The notes beneath the pieces are model-generated. The model made no database searches and was not told the DNA's origin. It worked only from the letters and a program-made list of their open reading frames with translations. Source: Granulicella aggregans (GTDB lineage Bacteria > Acidobacteriota > Terriglobia > Terriglobales > Acidobacteriaceae). Taken from it: a stretch of DNA of 64,000 bases. Where the stretch lies: assembly GCF_014203275.1 (NCBI RefSeq), contig NZ_JACHIP010000003.1, forward strand, positions 620,001-684,000, in the 5' to 3' direction. A program made the translations under genes and the position numbers. Positions 52,122 to 62,308 of this stretch are shown here, in pieces; position 1 is the stretch's first letter; the number at the start of each line of letters is the position of its first letter.

Positions 52122-54404
52122 TCATAGACGAGCCTCACTGCGGGAGGGATCCTGTGATGGCGGTGGGATCTCAGAGAGGCAGTCCAGGTATCTCGTGGAG
52201 AGCTCGTTATCCCTCAGGAGCATGTGCACGGACTGCGCGTCGAGAGGTTTAGAAAGCAGGAATCCTTGCACCATGTCGCAGTTGAACTCCCGCAGGCGAG
52301 CAAGTTCGTGGACGGTTTCGACACCTTCGGCGACAATCTGCATGTCGAGGCTGCGACCGAGGTCGGTGATGGAGCGGACCATCTCAGCGCGAGCGTACTC
52401 GCTGTCGAGACCGGTGACGAAGCTCTTGTCTATCTTGACGATGTCGAACGGGAAGTTGAGCAGATAACTGAGCGAGGAGTAGCCGGTGCCAAAGTCATCG
52501 AGGCAGATGGCGATGCCGAGTGAGCGGGCGTTGGCCAGGACGTCGGCGACGCCTTCATATCCGCTGAGAAGAACAGACTCGGTGATCTCCAGTTTGAGCA
52601 GAGCCGGACTAAGGCCAGTTTCAGCCAGGGTCGTCACAATCATCTTGAGCAAATCGGAGTTGGCGAACTGGTGAGCGGAGACGTTCACGCTGACGGAGAG
52701 AGCAGTCTCGAATTGCAGGTTCCAGGCATGACACTGGGCGGTCGCTTTCTTCAGTATCTGCCGGCCAAGCTCGTTGATCAGCCCTGTCTCTTCCGCGAGC
52801 GGAATGAACTCGTCTGGGCTGACGGCGCCGCGGACGGGATGTTGCCAGCGGGCAAGCGCTTCGAAGCCAACGACTGAATCGTTCCGTAAGCCATAGATCG
52901 GTTGATAGTGGACGTCCAGGCTTTGCGAATCCAATGTCGATCGCAGGTCAGTCAAAAGCGTATTCCTGTTCTTTACTCCTGCAACGAGATCGGCTGTGAA
53001 GACCTGAATTCGATCCTTGCCTGACTGCTTCGCCTTGTACATGGCGGTGTCCGCATCCTGCAGGAGCGTGTCTGCCCGATCACTTGCGTTGCTGAGGGCG
53101 AGGCCGATGCTCGCGCTTACGTGGATGATGCGGCCATCAACTAGTATAGGCGTGCGCATCTTCTTCGCGATGCTGTCGGCGCAGATTCTGGCTTCCTCCA
53201 ACTGGGTCTTTTCGAGAAGGATGACGAACTCGTCGCCGCCGTGGCGCGCAATGATGTCTCCCTTTCGCACTGACGATCGAAGTAGGTGCGCAACTTCCTT
53301 AAGCAACCCATCACCGAACGAATGGCCAAAGTCGTCGTTGACTGCCTTGAAGCGATCAAGATCGATGAAGAGCAGTGCTGTTCCGCAATGGTCTGACTCC
53401 GAGGGCTCATTGAGGCATCGGGCAAGCTCATGTTGCAGGAAGGCTCGATTGCCAAGGCCGGTGAGGGTATCGTGAGTCAGGGTGTATTCGATCCTGGTAT
53501 GGAAGCGATGGGATTGCCATTCGCGCAGACTGATCCGTATGCCAAAGAGCAGAAATGCAAGCGCCACGACGACGATGCCGAGTGTCTGCTGATGGAGAGC
53601 AAGTGTAGCGGCAGCTCCCAGCGACATGGTGGCAAGCCCAAGAGCACTGATGCCGTGGAGATGAGTGGGGTCGGCGAGCCAGCTTGATTTCCGCAGCTCG
53701 ACGCGAACGTCGTTGCCGCGGGCCACGAGAATGGAATAGACGGTGAACGCCGGTACCCAACAGAGGTCGACGAAGGTGCCAGAGGGAAGGCCATAGACTT
53801 CGGCAACGAAGCCAATGGAGGAAGACGCGGCATACAAAACGGAGAATACGGTGAGATAGCGGTAGAAGGTCCTCTCGGAGCCGCGCACCGTCATCGAGAG
53901 GCGAAGCGCAAAGGAGAGCGGGAGCGCAATGCTCTGAACTTCGTACGCAAGGTTGAAGCTGATGATCTCTGTTCTGGTGAAGACGAGTGCGAAGAGCGTA
54001 CTGAAAAAGACGCACGCTTGCAGGAAATCCAACCGGCTTGGGATATCGCGTTGGGGGGACGGAGGCAGCCGGAAGGCGACGAGGATCAGGGGGAAGGGGA
54101 AGAGAAGCCAGAGGACTTCGTAGACCGGAACCCAGATAGGCGATTGAGTGATGACCCAGGCGAGGAATGCGACCTGCGCGGCGGTCCATAGAAGAAGACC
54201 CATGCAGACCAGGTTCCAGGGTTGCCGTGAGTGCAGTTTTTCTGAACGGCCTTCGAACCAGCAGATCCAGCATGTCAGAAGAACCATGAAGATCTGAATT
54301 GTGTTCGACGCAACTTTGGCGTCTTTCAGGACAATGAACGCCAGCAAGTGGATGCCCTGCAGCGCGACTGCACCGATGACGAGTTGCTTTCTCCTGCGGT
54401 CCAC
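52122..54404 (-). CDS. Membrane GGDEF-EAL cyclic-di-GMP protein
   Basis: A 760-residue protein that starts at a GTG with GAGGAGA four bases before it. About nine to ten hydrophobic segments fill the first 300 residues (for example QLVIGAVALQGIHLLAFIVL, VPVYEVLWLLFPFPLILVAF, IVVVALAFLLFGIRISL), forming an integral-membrane sensor. The GGDEF domain has the intact HGGDEF motif and an RxxD inhibitory site (RKGD). The EAL domain has FEALARW, LDDFGTGYSSLSYL and AEGVET, so both activities may be intact. It is monocistronic and separate in layout from the soluble-sensor GGDEF-EAL protein at 12218; the two share only the catalytic parts. Confidence 0.92.
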   Translation of the reverse strand: MDRRRKQLVIGAVALQGIHLLAFIVLKDAKVASNTIQIFMVLLTCWICWFEGRSEKLHSRQPWNLVCMGLLLWTAAQVAFLAWVITQSPIWVPVYEVLWLLFPFPLILVAFRLPPSPQRDIPSRLDFLQACVFFSTLFALVFTRTEIISFNLAYEVQSIALPLSFALRLSMTVRGSERTFYRYLTVFSVLYAASSSIGFVAEVYGLPSGTFVDLCWVPAFTVYSILVARGNDVRVELRKSSWLADPTHLHGISALGLATMSLGAAATLALHQQTLGIVVVALAFLLFGIRISLREWQSHRFHTRIEYTLTHDTLTGLGNRAFLQHELARCLNEPSESDHCGTALLFIDLDRFKAVNDDFGHSFGDGLLKEVAHLLRSSVRKGDIIARHGGDEFVILLEKTQLEEARICADSIAKKMRTPILVDGRIIHVSASIGLALSNASDRADTLLQDADTAMYKAKQSGKDRIQVFTADLVAGVKNRNTLLTDLRSTLDSQSLDVHYQPIYGLRNDSVVGFEALARWQHPVRGAVSPDEFIPLAEETGLINELGRQILKKATAQCHAWNLQFETALSVSVNVSAHQFANSDLLKMIVTTLAETGLSPALLKLEITESVLLSGYEGVADVLANARSLGIAICLDDFGTGYSSLSYLLNFPFDIVKIDKSFVTGLDSEYARAEMVRSITDLGRSLDMQIVAEGVETVHELARLREFNCDMVQGFLLSKPLDAQSVHMLLRDNELSTRYLDCLSEIPPPSQDPSRSEARL

Positions 54405-54689
54405 CTGTCTCCTCGGTGGTACAACTCTAACCCTGAAAGCCGGTTCCGTACGCTCGATTTTCAGTTATGACTCAGGCGCTGAACTTCTACATGCGGCTTC
54501 GTGATGCGCTGACGAGATAGTATGTTCCGTGTTTCACATACAGTGCGTGGAGAAGACTTGATACTACTATCGTAACCATCGGAAACAGGACTGGACTATG
54601 ACACGGAAGTGCCATCTCCCCGCGCATCTTCGCGGACTGGCATTCCGTTCCAGGCGGAGGCAAGAACCGAACGTTTTGAAGCAGAATTC

Positions 54690-56606
54690 CTACTGTGGGG
54701 TTGGAACCACCGGCAGACTTACGTAGCTCGTTGTCCCCGGCTTGTGCCACACCCGCTGCGTTGCCTTCTGGTAGTCCCCGGACTTTGCATCGAAGATATT
54801 CGGTATAAACGTCTGCGGATTTCGGTCGTACAGCGGAAATAACGTCGACTGCACTTGCACCATGATCCGATGCCCAGCCTGAAAAGTATGGTTGATCATC
54901 GGTAGGCCAAACTTGAACTCCAGCGGCTCATTCGCAGTCAGCGCGGCTGGATGCTCGAAGCTTGTCCGGTACCGACCGCGGAAGATGTCCGTCGCCAGAG
55001 GCAGTTCGTATCCGCTCATCTCAAGCGGTGGGGCGATCCGGTCCGGATACACGTCTATCACCTTCACAACCCAATCCGAGTCCGTCCCGCTGGTCGACGC
55101 GAAGAGGTGAGCCACCGGCTCCCCCGAAAGCTTCATGGCTTCCTTCAGCGGCTCCGTCTCGTAGGTCAGAACATCCGGTCGTCCGTCTACAAACCGCTGG
55201 TCCATCAACAACCAGTTTCCCCATCCGGCACCGTCGTCCTGCGCCACAGGCCGTGGGCGATAGGGCACGGGCTTCGCTGGATCGGAGACATACTCATCGA
55301 ACTCCGCACCTGCAACTGGCGCGTCAAACGAAAGCTTCCCACCCGTAGTCAGATAGAGCGGCTTCGACACCACTGGACATCCAGCCTCGCAACTTGCCGG
55401 CCACACCTTTGGGGTCTCCCAGTGATCCTCGCCCGTGTTGTAGATCCACGCCTTCGGCGTCTCAACTTTCGGCGACCCAGGCTTCAGGTACTCGTTGAAG
55501 AAGGGCAGCAACACATCCTTCCGCCACTGCGCAGCCGTATCGGTCGCCCAGGTAAAAGGTCCCAACATTCGGCCCTCCCGGTTGATCTGGCTATGCCGCC
55601 ACGGACCCATCACAAGATGATTAAGGTGATTCTTATCCTTTGCCTCCAGCGCCCGAAAGGAATGGATTGCGCCCCACATATCTTCCTGGTCCCAGAGACC
55701 CTGTTCCCACATCGTCGGTACCGTCATGGGAGCCGCTGCGATCAGCTTGTCCAGAGCCTGGCTCTGCCAGAAGGCGTCGTACGCAGGGTGCTCCTCGACT
55801 GTCTTCCAATACGGCAATTGATCCTCGCCCAAAGCCCGGGCGAAGTCTCCCGCCGACCCGGCCGCCAGGAAGTTCGAGTAGTCATCCCGTCCCGCCCGGG
55901 CGACCTTCGCTCCCGCCCCACGCATGGAGGTCTGCCCGAGGAAGTAGTCGATATTGTTCTCCCGGAAAGCTCCATAATGAAACCAGTCATCGCCCATCCA
56001 GCCATCCACCATCGGGCTCTCGGGAGCAGCCACCTTTAAGGCCGGGTGCGGATGCAGCAAGGCCATCACCACCGTAAAGCCTTCGTAGGAAGAACCAATC
56101 ATTCCCACCCGCCCATTCGACTCGGGAACATTCTTCACCAGCCAGTCGATCGTGTCGTAAGCGTCCGTGGTGTCATCCGCGCCCGTCGGGTTGAACTCCG
56201 AGTTCACCGGCGGAGGCGTCATCAGATACGGTCCTTCCGATCCATACTTTCCTCGTACATCCTGGTAGACACGGATGTATCCCGCCTCGACAAAACCCTC
56301 GTCGCTCAGCGGCAGAGCCTCGATCATCCGCGGTGACTCCGACCGCGCCGCCCGTCCCGCGGCGTTATAGCAAGTCCGCGTCAGCAGAATCGGAGCGCCC
56401 TTCGCGCCCTTCGCCACCACGATCACCGTGTAGAGCTTCGTGCCATCGCGCATCGGCACCATCACAACACGCTTGTCGTAGTCCCGATCTACCGACGGAA
56501 CCTTGAAGTCCTTGGCCAGATCGTCCCCAACCGTCTTCTCTTGCGCCATAACCAGCTGTGCCGCCAAACAACAAGCCACAATCCCAAAGACACGAAAACG
56601 CATCAT
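54690..56606 (-). CDS. CocE/NonD family secreted hydrolase (X-Pro dipeptidyl-peptidase S15 / alpha-amino-acid ester hydrolase type)
   Basis: A 638-residue exported serine hydrolase with a signal peptide ending near LVMAQ and GGAG eight bases before the first of two adjacent ATGs. The alpha/beta-hydrolase core has the start block RDGTKLYTVIVVAKG, the YNAAGR oxyanion neighbour, the nucleophile elbow GSSYEG, the catalytic Asp region in EQGLWDQEDMWG and the His in MGPWRHSQ. The C-terminal half is the jelly-roll X-Pro domain. Members hydrolyse aminoacyl esters (cephalosporin acylase-like), X-Pro dipeptides or cocaine. A peptidase or ester role in protein scavenging fits best. The antisense 362-codon frame is a shadow. 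Confidence 0.88.
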   Translation of the reverse strand: MMRFRVFGIVACCLAAQLVMAQEKTVGDDLAKDFKVPSVDRDYDKRVVMVPMRDGTKLYTVIVVAKGAKGAPILLTRTCYNAAGRAARSESPRMIEALPLSDEGFVEAGYIRVYQDVRGKYGSEGPYLMTPPPVNSEFNPTGADDTTDAYDTIDWLVKNVPESNGRVGMIGSSYEGFTVVMALLHPHPALKVAAPESPMVDGWMGDDWFHYGAFRENNIDYFLGQTSMRGAGAKVARAGRDDYSNFLAAGSAGDFARALGEDQLPYWKTVEEHPAYDAFWQSQALDKLIAAAPMTVPTMWEQGLWDQEDMWGAIHSFRALEAKDKNHLNHLVMGPWRHSQINREGRMLGPFTWATDTAAQWRKDVLLPFFNEYLKPGSPKVETPKAWIYNTGEDHWETPKVWPASCEAGCPVVSKPLYLTTGGKLSFDAPVAGAEFDEYVSDPAKPVPYRPRPVAQDDGAGWGNWLLMDQRFVDGRPDVLTYETEPLKEAMKLSGEPVAHLFASTSGTDSDWVVKVIDVYPDRIAPPLEMSGYELPLATDIFRGRYRTSFEHPAALTANEPLEFKFGLPMINHTFQAGHRIMVQVQSTLFPLYDRNPQTFIPNIFDAKSGDYQKATQRVWHKPGTTSYVSLPVVPTPQ

Positions 56607-56814
56607 GCAAAATCTCCAATCCGCCCCGCAAGCAGGTTCAAATCGCCCCGCAAAAATTGACCTTTTTTTCAAGTGTACGTGACCCCGTCTGGGGTTGGTT
56701 TCCACAGAAGATCGTCGGCCCACCAGCGATGTGACGGATAGTGCCTTGACCGAGAAGCAGGCTCGACATGCCGGATACTCGCTCGAGTTTTTGCTTCTAG
56801 TGGTGGCGCAGTCC

Positions 56815-58359
56815 CTAATGTGGAGTGCGCAGGGATGCGGATCGAAGGTAGTCGAAGTCGCCCGCGCCAATAGGCTTTATGCCGTCCACGCGCTGGCTGT
56901 GAATGACCTCATTGTCCGGATACCACAGGGGTATCCCAGGAAGGTCTTCAGCAAGGATTTGCTGTATCTCCACGTAGTCTTTGCGCCGCTCAGATTGATC
57001 GGAGGATCCAGCAGCATCTTGCAGCAGAGCGTCCAGACGTGGATTTGAATATCGTCCCCGGTTTCCTCCCTTCGGAGGAAAGCTCGCCGAGCCGTAAGCG
57101 TAGCGAAAGATATCGGGATCTTCGTTGCTGCCGATCCAGCGCAGAGCGTAAATCTGGAACACTCCCTTGGTGACGTCGGAATAGAACGTTCCGAACTCCG
57201 CGGAACGTATTTGAAGATCAATTCCCGCCGATCTAACCTGTTGCTGGAGAATCGCAGCCATCAGACGCGTGGTCTCGTCTGTGCTGGTCTTGAGGGTAAG
57301 ATGCAGGCGAATGCCATCTTTCCGGGCGGGGAACCCTGCATCGCCAAGCAACCTCTGCGCACGATCGATGTCATGCGGATAGCTCGCCATCTCGGAGTCA
57401 GCCGCACGCGCCCAGTGCTCAGGAGGGAGCAGCGAGTTTGCCAGTCGCGCCTTGCCGCGCCAGATGGCATCCACGATGGCCTGGCGGTCGATGGCACAGG
57501 CTATGGCCTGGCGAACGCGTCGATCGCGAAGGATGGGATCCTGGACGTTGAAGTTCATGTAGACCACAACTGAGCTTGGCCCCGTCTCGGTGGCGAGATT
57601 TCTCTCGTTGCGCAGAGCGTGGACCATGTCGAGCGTGATGGCATTGCTCTCAAGATCGCCTGAACCCTTCTGCAGTTCGAGTGCCGTGGTAATTGCGTCA
57701 GGCACTACGGCAAAGCGAACTCTCTCGATCTTCGGCTCTCCCGCCCAGTAGCCAGGATTGCGCTCAACCAGCACCTCCTTATCCTGCACGCCGGAGATGA
57801 AGCGGAAGGGCCCAGTGCCTATCGGATGCAGGCCAAAGTCGCGACCCGAGCCATTGGGTACGACCCCGAACAAGCCGTCGCTCATGTTGAAAAGAAGGCC
57901 CGCGTCCGCGTGCTTCAAGTGGACGACGACGGTGAGACGGTCTCTCGCTTCCGCACTCGTTACCGAGGCGAAGTTGCCACTCTTCGAGGTGATCAGGTTG
58001 CCGTGGGCAGGATCAATGAGACTCTCGATGGTCCACACGACGTCATCGGCTGAGAGAGCGCGGCCGTCGTGAAATTGCACGCCGTCGCGAAGATGAAAGA
58101 TCCACGTAAGGGGATCGGGTTGCTCCCAGCTTGTGGCAAGCCAGGGTTGCAGATCGTAGTGCTCGTCCTTCTTGACGAGGGCATCGAAGACGAGGCCACC
58201 GATGCGCTCCGACTGCGCGTCTGTGCCAACGCGAAGATCGAGATTGTTGGGACTGCTCTCGATCATCATGACGAGCGTATCCTGCGCGGGGCGATGGCTG
58301 CGGCATCCCACGACGAACAACAGGCAGGCCAATATGCCGCAATGCAGGGAGCGCTTCAA
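56815..58359 (-). CDS. Peptide ABC transporter substrate-binding lipoprotein (SBP family 5)
   Basis: Starts at a TTG that overlaps the TGA of anmK by four bases (TTGA) and has AAGGTC eight bases before it. It gives 514 residues with a lipobox (CLLFVVGC). The family-5 body shows TLVMMIESSPNNLDLR, WLATSWEQPDPLTWIFHLRDGV and DGRALSADDVVWTI, the typical opening of oligopeptide, dipeptide or murein-peptide binding proteins. The frame upstream to 58731 overlaps anmK and is a shadow. The permease and ATPase genes are not here. With AnmK before it, uptake of peptidoglycan fragments is a plausible role. Confidence 0.88.
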   Translation of the reverse strand: MKRSLHCGILACLLFVVGCRSHRPAQDTLVMMIESSPNNLDLRVGTDAQSERIGGLVFDALVKKDEHYDLQPWLATSWEQPDPLTWIFHLRDGVQFHDGRALSADDVVWTIESLIDPAHGNLITSKSGNFASVTSAEARDRLTVVVHLKHADAGLLFNMSDGLFGVVPNGSGRDFGLHPIGTGPFRFISGVQDKEVLVERNPGYWAGEPKIERVRFAVVPDAITTALELQKGSGDLESNAITLDMVHALRNERNLATETGPSSVVVYMNFNVQDPILRDRRVRQAIACAIDRQAIVDAIWRGKARLANSLLPPEHWARAADSEMASYPHDIDRAQRLLGDAGFPARKDGIRLHLTLKTSTDETTRLMAAILQQQVRSAGIDLQIRSAEFGTFYSDVTKGVFQIYALRWIGSNEDPDIFRYAYGSASFPPKGGNRGRYSNPRLDALLQDAAGSSDQSERRKDYVEIQQILAEDLPGIPLWYPDNEVIHSQRVDGIKPIGAGDFDYLRSASLRTPH

Positions 58360-59531
58360 GGATGTGTGACCTTGCCGAGAATCACTTCGCGAGTGGCTCC
58401 GGTCGCTGACGTCACATTGCCGGGCAGACGGTGCCAGGTGAGCCACCCGAGCAGAGCGAAAGCCACGGCCTCCTTTGCCTGCGCGGGAATGCCGAGGTCG
58501 TCCATTGGGCGCACCGGCACGCCAAGCGCCGCAAACTCCGCAGCGAGCATGCGCATCATGGTCTTGTTCTTCGCTCCCCCTCCCGCAACGATAAGCTCCG
58601 TCCTTGCAAGGGGCGCATTCTGTCCGAGGTGCGGCCAAACGAAGGTCCGATAAGCAGAGAAAATGGACTGTACTGTCAATGCGGTTGCCGTCGCGATGAT
58701 ATCGGAGTCCGAACCTGCCTCCGCATGGCAAACCTCGATCAATCGCGATGCGAAGCTGTTGCCGAACTCTTCACGTCCGCAGGACTTCGGTGGAGTCGCT
58801 AAAAAAAACGTCTCCTTCAGAATGGCATCGATGACGTCCTGCAGGACCACACCGCGATTCGCGGTCGCCCCATTCGCGTCGAATTTCTTTTGGAACAGTT
58901 GCAACATCGCTGCATCGATGATCATGTTTGCGGGCCCCGTATCGAAGGCCATGACGCGATCGATGGACGCGCCTGCGGGAATCGCCGTGAGGTTCGCGAT
59001 CCCTCCGAGATTGAGCAGCACTCGGCTCTTTTTCGCATCACGGAACATCGTGTAGTCGAGCATCGGCACCAGCGGTGCCCCCTGGCCGCCCGCAGCTAAA
59101 TCCGCGGGACGGAAGTCACTCACGACAGGAACACGCAAGCGCTCTGCGATGACGCTCGCTTCGCCGATCTGCCACGTTGTGCGAACTGCTTTGCCAAGAT
59201 ACTTCCGTGCAATGGACTGATGGTAGATCGTCTGACCGTGACAGGCTGCAAAGTCAAGCTTCACACCCGCTTGCAAAGCCGCTCTCTCGATCGCATCCGC
59301 ATAGACCTCGCCCAGCCGCCAGTTCAAACGGCTCATCTCGGCGACAGATATCGACTCAGCATTCATTGCAGAGAGGACCGCAATGCGCACCGCCTTGGGA
59401 TAAGGAAATCCTGCGTGATGAAGCAGCTTGATTCGCGGTGTGCCACCTGGCTTTGCAGAAGCAGTGATGCGGCAGATCGCGACGTCCACTCCGTCGGCTG
59501 AGGTTCCGCTCATCACGCCGGCAACGATCAT
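58356..59531 (-). CDS. anmK: Anhydro-N-acetylmuramic acid kinase
   Basis: A 391-residue kinase that opens and phosphorylates 1,6-anhydro-N-acetylmuramic acid in peptidoglycan recycling. Motifs are VAGVMSGTSADGVDVAI at the start, ACHGQTIYH, NLGGIANLTAIP, FDTGPANMIIDA and the ATP-site VAGGGAKN. The length fits the family. Its ATG overlaps the stop of mutS by four bases, and the peptide-binding lipoprotein gene overlaps its own stop, so three unrelated-looking genes form one tightly packed operon. MurQ etherase and NagZ genes are not in the window. Confidence 0.95.
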   Translation of the reverse strand: MIVAGVMSGTSADGVDVAICRITASAKPGGTPRIKLLHHAGFPYPKAVRIAVLSAMNAESISVAEMSRLNWRLGEVYADAIERAALQAGVKLDFAACHGQTIYHQSIARKYLGKAVRTTWQIGEASVIAERLRVPVVSDFRPADLAAGGQGAPLVPMLDYTMFRDAKKSRVLLNLGGIANLTAIPAGASIDRVMAFDTGPANMIIDAAMLQLFQKKFDANGATANRGVVLQDVIDAILKETFFLATPPKSCGREEFGNSFASRLIEVCHAEAGSDSDIIATATALTVQSIFSAYRTFVWPHLGQNAPLARTELIVAGGGAKNKTMMRMLAAEFAALGVPVRPMDDLGIPAQAKEAVAFALLGWLTWHRLPGNVTSATGATREVILGKVTHP

Positions 59532-62218
59532 GCCTTCAACTCCCGCTGCAGATCGGCGAGAAGATTCAGCGCCTCACGCGGTGTCATCTCGTCGACGTCG
59601 ACCTCGCCGAGACGGTCCACGATGCGCTGCGAGAGAGGAGTGAACATCGTCATCTGCATCTGTTCCTTTGCTTGTGCAGGACGCAGCGCGGAGCTTTCGA
59701 CACGTTCGTGCACCTTCAGGACATCACGAGCACGAGAGATGACTGCGGCTGGCAGGCCCGCGAGCTTCGCGACCTCAATGCCATAGCTCTTGCTCGCAGG
59801 TCCCGCTTCAACACTATGCAGAAACACGATCCCTGAGGGCGTCTCTTTGACGGTGACGCGAAGGTTCCGGAGCCGCACCAGTTGCTCGGAGAGCATGGTC
59901 AATTCGTGGTAGTGCGTGGCGAAGAGTGTTCGAGCGCCAATGCGATCATGCAGATGTTCCACGGTGGCCCAAGCGAGTGAGAGGCCATCATAGGTGGCCG
60001 TACCGCGGCCCATCTCGTCGAGCAGCACCAGCGAACGCGCGGTTGCAGTGTTCAGGATGGCAGCCGTTTCGGTCATCTCGACCATGAAGGTCGAACGGCC
60101 ACGCGCAACGTTGTCGCTGGCCCCGATGCGAGTGTAGATGCGATCGACGAGGCCGAGCGTCATACGCTCCGCAGGCACAAAACATCCACACTGCGCCATG
60201 ATGACGAGCAGAGCGGTCTGTCGCAGATACGTGCTCTTACCGCCCATGTTAGGGCCGGTGATCAACAGCACGGCGGGGCCGGCATCTGCATCGAGATGCA
60301 CCGAGTTCGGAACGAACCGCCGACTGCCCGACTCCTCCATGCGTCGCTCGACAACGGGATGACGGGCTTGAACGAACTCCAACACTCCCGAGTCTTCGAT
60401 CAACGGCCGTGTCCATCCCCGTAGAGCAGCGAGGTGTGCAAAACAGCCGAGCATATCGATCTCGGCGATGCGGCGGGCCGTCTCGCGAATGCGGCCCGCA
60501 TTGGCCAGTAGCTCTGCTCGAAGCTCCGCGAAGATGCGGCGCTCAATCTCGCCTGAGCGCTCCTGCGCGGTGAGGATCTTGGTCTCGTAGTCTTTCAGCT
60601 CCGGTGTCGTGAAGCGCTCCGCGTTGACCAGTGTCTGCTTGCGCTCGTAATCAGCGGGCACAGACTTCGCATTGGCCTTGGTCACTTCAAGGTAGTAGCC
60701 GAAGACACTGTTGAACCGAACCTTGAGCGAACCGATCCCGGTACGCTGGCGTTCACGTTCTTCGATAGTAATAAGAGCTTGCCTTCCGCTGCGGCTCAAC
60801 TCGCGAAGCTCATCAAGCTCCGCATCGACGCCCGCGCGAATCACGCCTCCGTCCGCGAAGGTAATCGGCGGCTCGTCGGCAAGCGTCTTCACGATGGCGT
60901 AGTGCAGGTCCTCCAGCGGATCCAGCGCAGCGGCGAGCTCTCGCCAGCGGGCTGACTCGAAGGCCTTATCCGCAAGCGCTACTCCAGGCAGGCAGCCGAG
61001 CGTAGCCGCCAGCGACATCACCTCGCGCGGGCCAGCGGAGTCAAGCGCAACGCGGCCAAGCAAGCGCTCCAGGTCTAGGACGCCATCCATCGAGCGCCTC
61101 AGACCTTCACGCTTGCGAAGGTCCGCTGTCGCCTCCGCAACAGCGTCGAGGCGAGCGTTGATCTCCGCCAGTTCATTCGATGGCCGAAGCAACGTCGCCC
61201 GCAGCAGGCGCTTTCCCATCGGCGTGCTGCAGGCCTCGAGTGTGTGGAACAACGTCGTCTGCACAGACTCGCCGGAGAAGAGCGGATCGACAAGTTCGAG
61301 GTTGCGCACGCTGACCGAGTCGAGCTCAAGGCACGTCGACCGCTCATAGTAGCGAATGCCGTCGATGTGTTCGAGCGCCCCCTGCTTGGTCGCTCTCATG
61401 TAGTGAATCAAAGCGCCGGAGGCGATGGCGGCGCTCTCATGGCCGCCCATGCCGATGCCATCGAGCGAGTGAACATGCAGGTGGCCGGTCAGCAGTGGAA
61501 GCGCGTAGTCGCCAGTGAAGACCCACTCTTCGACAGGCGTCCGGGTTCGGATGTACTCGAGTCCGGCGCTATCTTCCGATGATTCGGCGTTGCCATTCTT
61601 AGCAGTGAGAAGTCCGCCTGATGCCGGGCCAAACAAGCCCGACGCGTGAACTAGTTCGACAGGGCGGATGCGTCCAAGTTCATCGATAGCGGCTGCCCAT
61701 GCGGATGCACCGCTGAACTCCGTCGCGCGGAACTCGCCGGTGGATAGATCGAGCAGGGCGAGTCCAGCTTTCGCGGTGTTGCCGGTACCTATCATTGCGA
61801 TACTGGCCAGGTAGTTGCTCTGCTCCGGGCTGAGCGACGGATCGAGCGATGTGCCCGGTGTCAACACTCGCGTGACCTCGCGCCGGACGATGGTCTTGAC
61901 CGTCTTGGGGTCTTCCATCTGCTCGCAGAGAGCGATGCGGTAGCCCTTGCGAAGCAGGCGCTGTAGATAAATTTCGGCAGCGTGATAAGGCACGCCGCAC
62001 ATGGGCTGCTTCTTCTCACGATCGCGCGCCGTCAGCGTGAGTTGCAGTTCGCGAGCGACAAGGATGGCATCGTCGTAAAAGAGCTCGTAGAAGTCACCGA
62101 TCCTGCAGAACATCAGGCAGTCGGGATACTGCTGTTTGGCGGCGAAGTACTGCCGCATCACCGGCGTAAGGGAAGCCGCGTCCATACCCGCAATTTCGTT
62201 GATTGTCTCTGTCGCCAA
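59528..62218 (-). CDS. mutS: DNA mismatch repair protein MutS
   Basis: A protein of up to 896 residues with the complete MutS order. The mismatch-reading Phe is in CRIGDFYELFYDD near residue 43. The connector and lever domains follow, with the clamp containing SGRQALITIEERERQRTGIG. The ATPase has Walker A GPNMGGKSTYLRQ, then GASDNVARGRSTFMVEM, Walker B LVLLDEMGRGTATYDG and LFATHYHELT, before the C-terminal helix. It binds mismatches and recruits MutL. The open frame starts at TTG 62218; ATG 62185 (MDAASLTPVM) is equally likely on family grounds, and neither has a strong ribosome site. It shares a promoter region with the small plus-strand gene at 62309. Confidence 0.96.
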   Translation of the reverse strand: MATETINEIAGMDAASLTPVMRQYFAAKQQYPDCLMFCRIGDFYELFYDDAILVARELQLTLTARDREKKQPMCGVPYHAAEIYLQRLLRKGYRIALCEQMEDPKTVKTIVRREVTRVLTPGTSLDPSLSPEQSNYLASIAMIGTGNTAKAGLALLDLSTGEFRATEFSGASAWAAAIDELGRIRPVELVHASGLFGPASGGLLTAKNGNAESSEDSAGLEYIRTRTPVEEWVFTGDYALPLLTGHLHVHSLDGIGMGGHESAAIASGALIHYMRATKQGALEHIDGIRYYERSTCLELDSVSVRNLELVDPLFSGESVQTTLFHTLEACSTPMGKRLLRATLLRPSNELAEINARLDAVAEATADLRKREGLRRSMDGVLDLERLLGRVALDSAGPREVMSLAATLGCLPGVALADKAFESARWRELAAALDPLEDLHYAIVKTLADEPPITFADGGVIRAGVDAELDELRELSRSGRQALITIEERERQRTGIGSLKVRFNSVFGYYLEVTKANAKSVPADYERKQTLVNAERFTTPELKDYETKILTAQERSGEIERRIFAELRAELLANAGRIRETARRIAEIDMLGCFAHLAALRGWTRPLIEDSGVLEFVQARHPVVERRMEESGSRRFVPNSVHLDADAGPAVLLITGPNMGGKSTYLRQTALLVIMAQCGCFVPAERMTLGLVDRIYTRIGASDNVARGRSTFMVEMTETAAILNTATARSLVLLDEMGRGTATYDGLSLAWATVEHLHDRIGARTLFATHYHELTMLSEQLVRLRNLRVTVKETPSGIVFLHSVEAGPASKSYGIEVAKLAGLPAAVISRARDVLKVHERVESSALRPAQAKEQMQMTMFTPLSQRIVDRLGEVDVDEMTPREALNLLADLQRELKA

Positions 62219-62308
62219 TTCTTATCCCAAAACCTATCCCAGAATTGCAGAATATCGCACGCGATAGACTGAGGTCACAGAAGTCCATTTCACGCCGAAG
62301 GAAGCCCC

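Noticed and set aside
54951..56039. Plus-strand frame of 362 codons opposite the CocE-type hydrolase
   Set aside because: Longest antisense frame in the window, but it is Arg/Pro/His-rich, has no domain and no ribosome site; the minus-strand gene has a signal peptide and full catalytic motifs.
58360..58731. Upstream extension of the peptide-binding lipoprotein frame
   Set aside because: It lies inside anmK in another frame; the TTG at 58359 gives a proper lipobox signal peptide.
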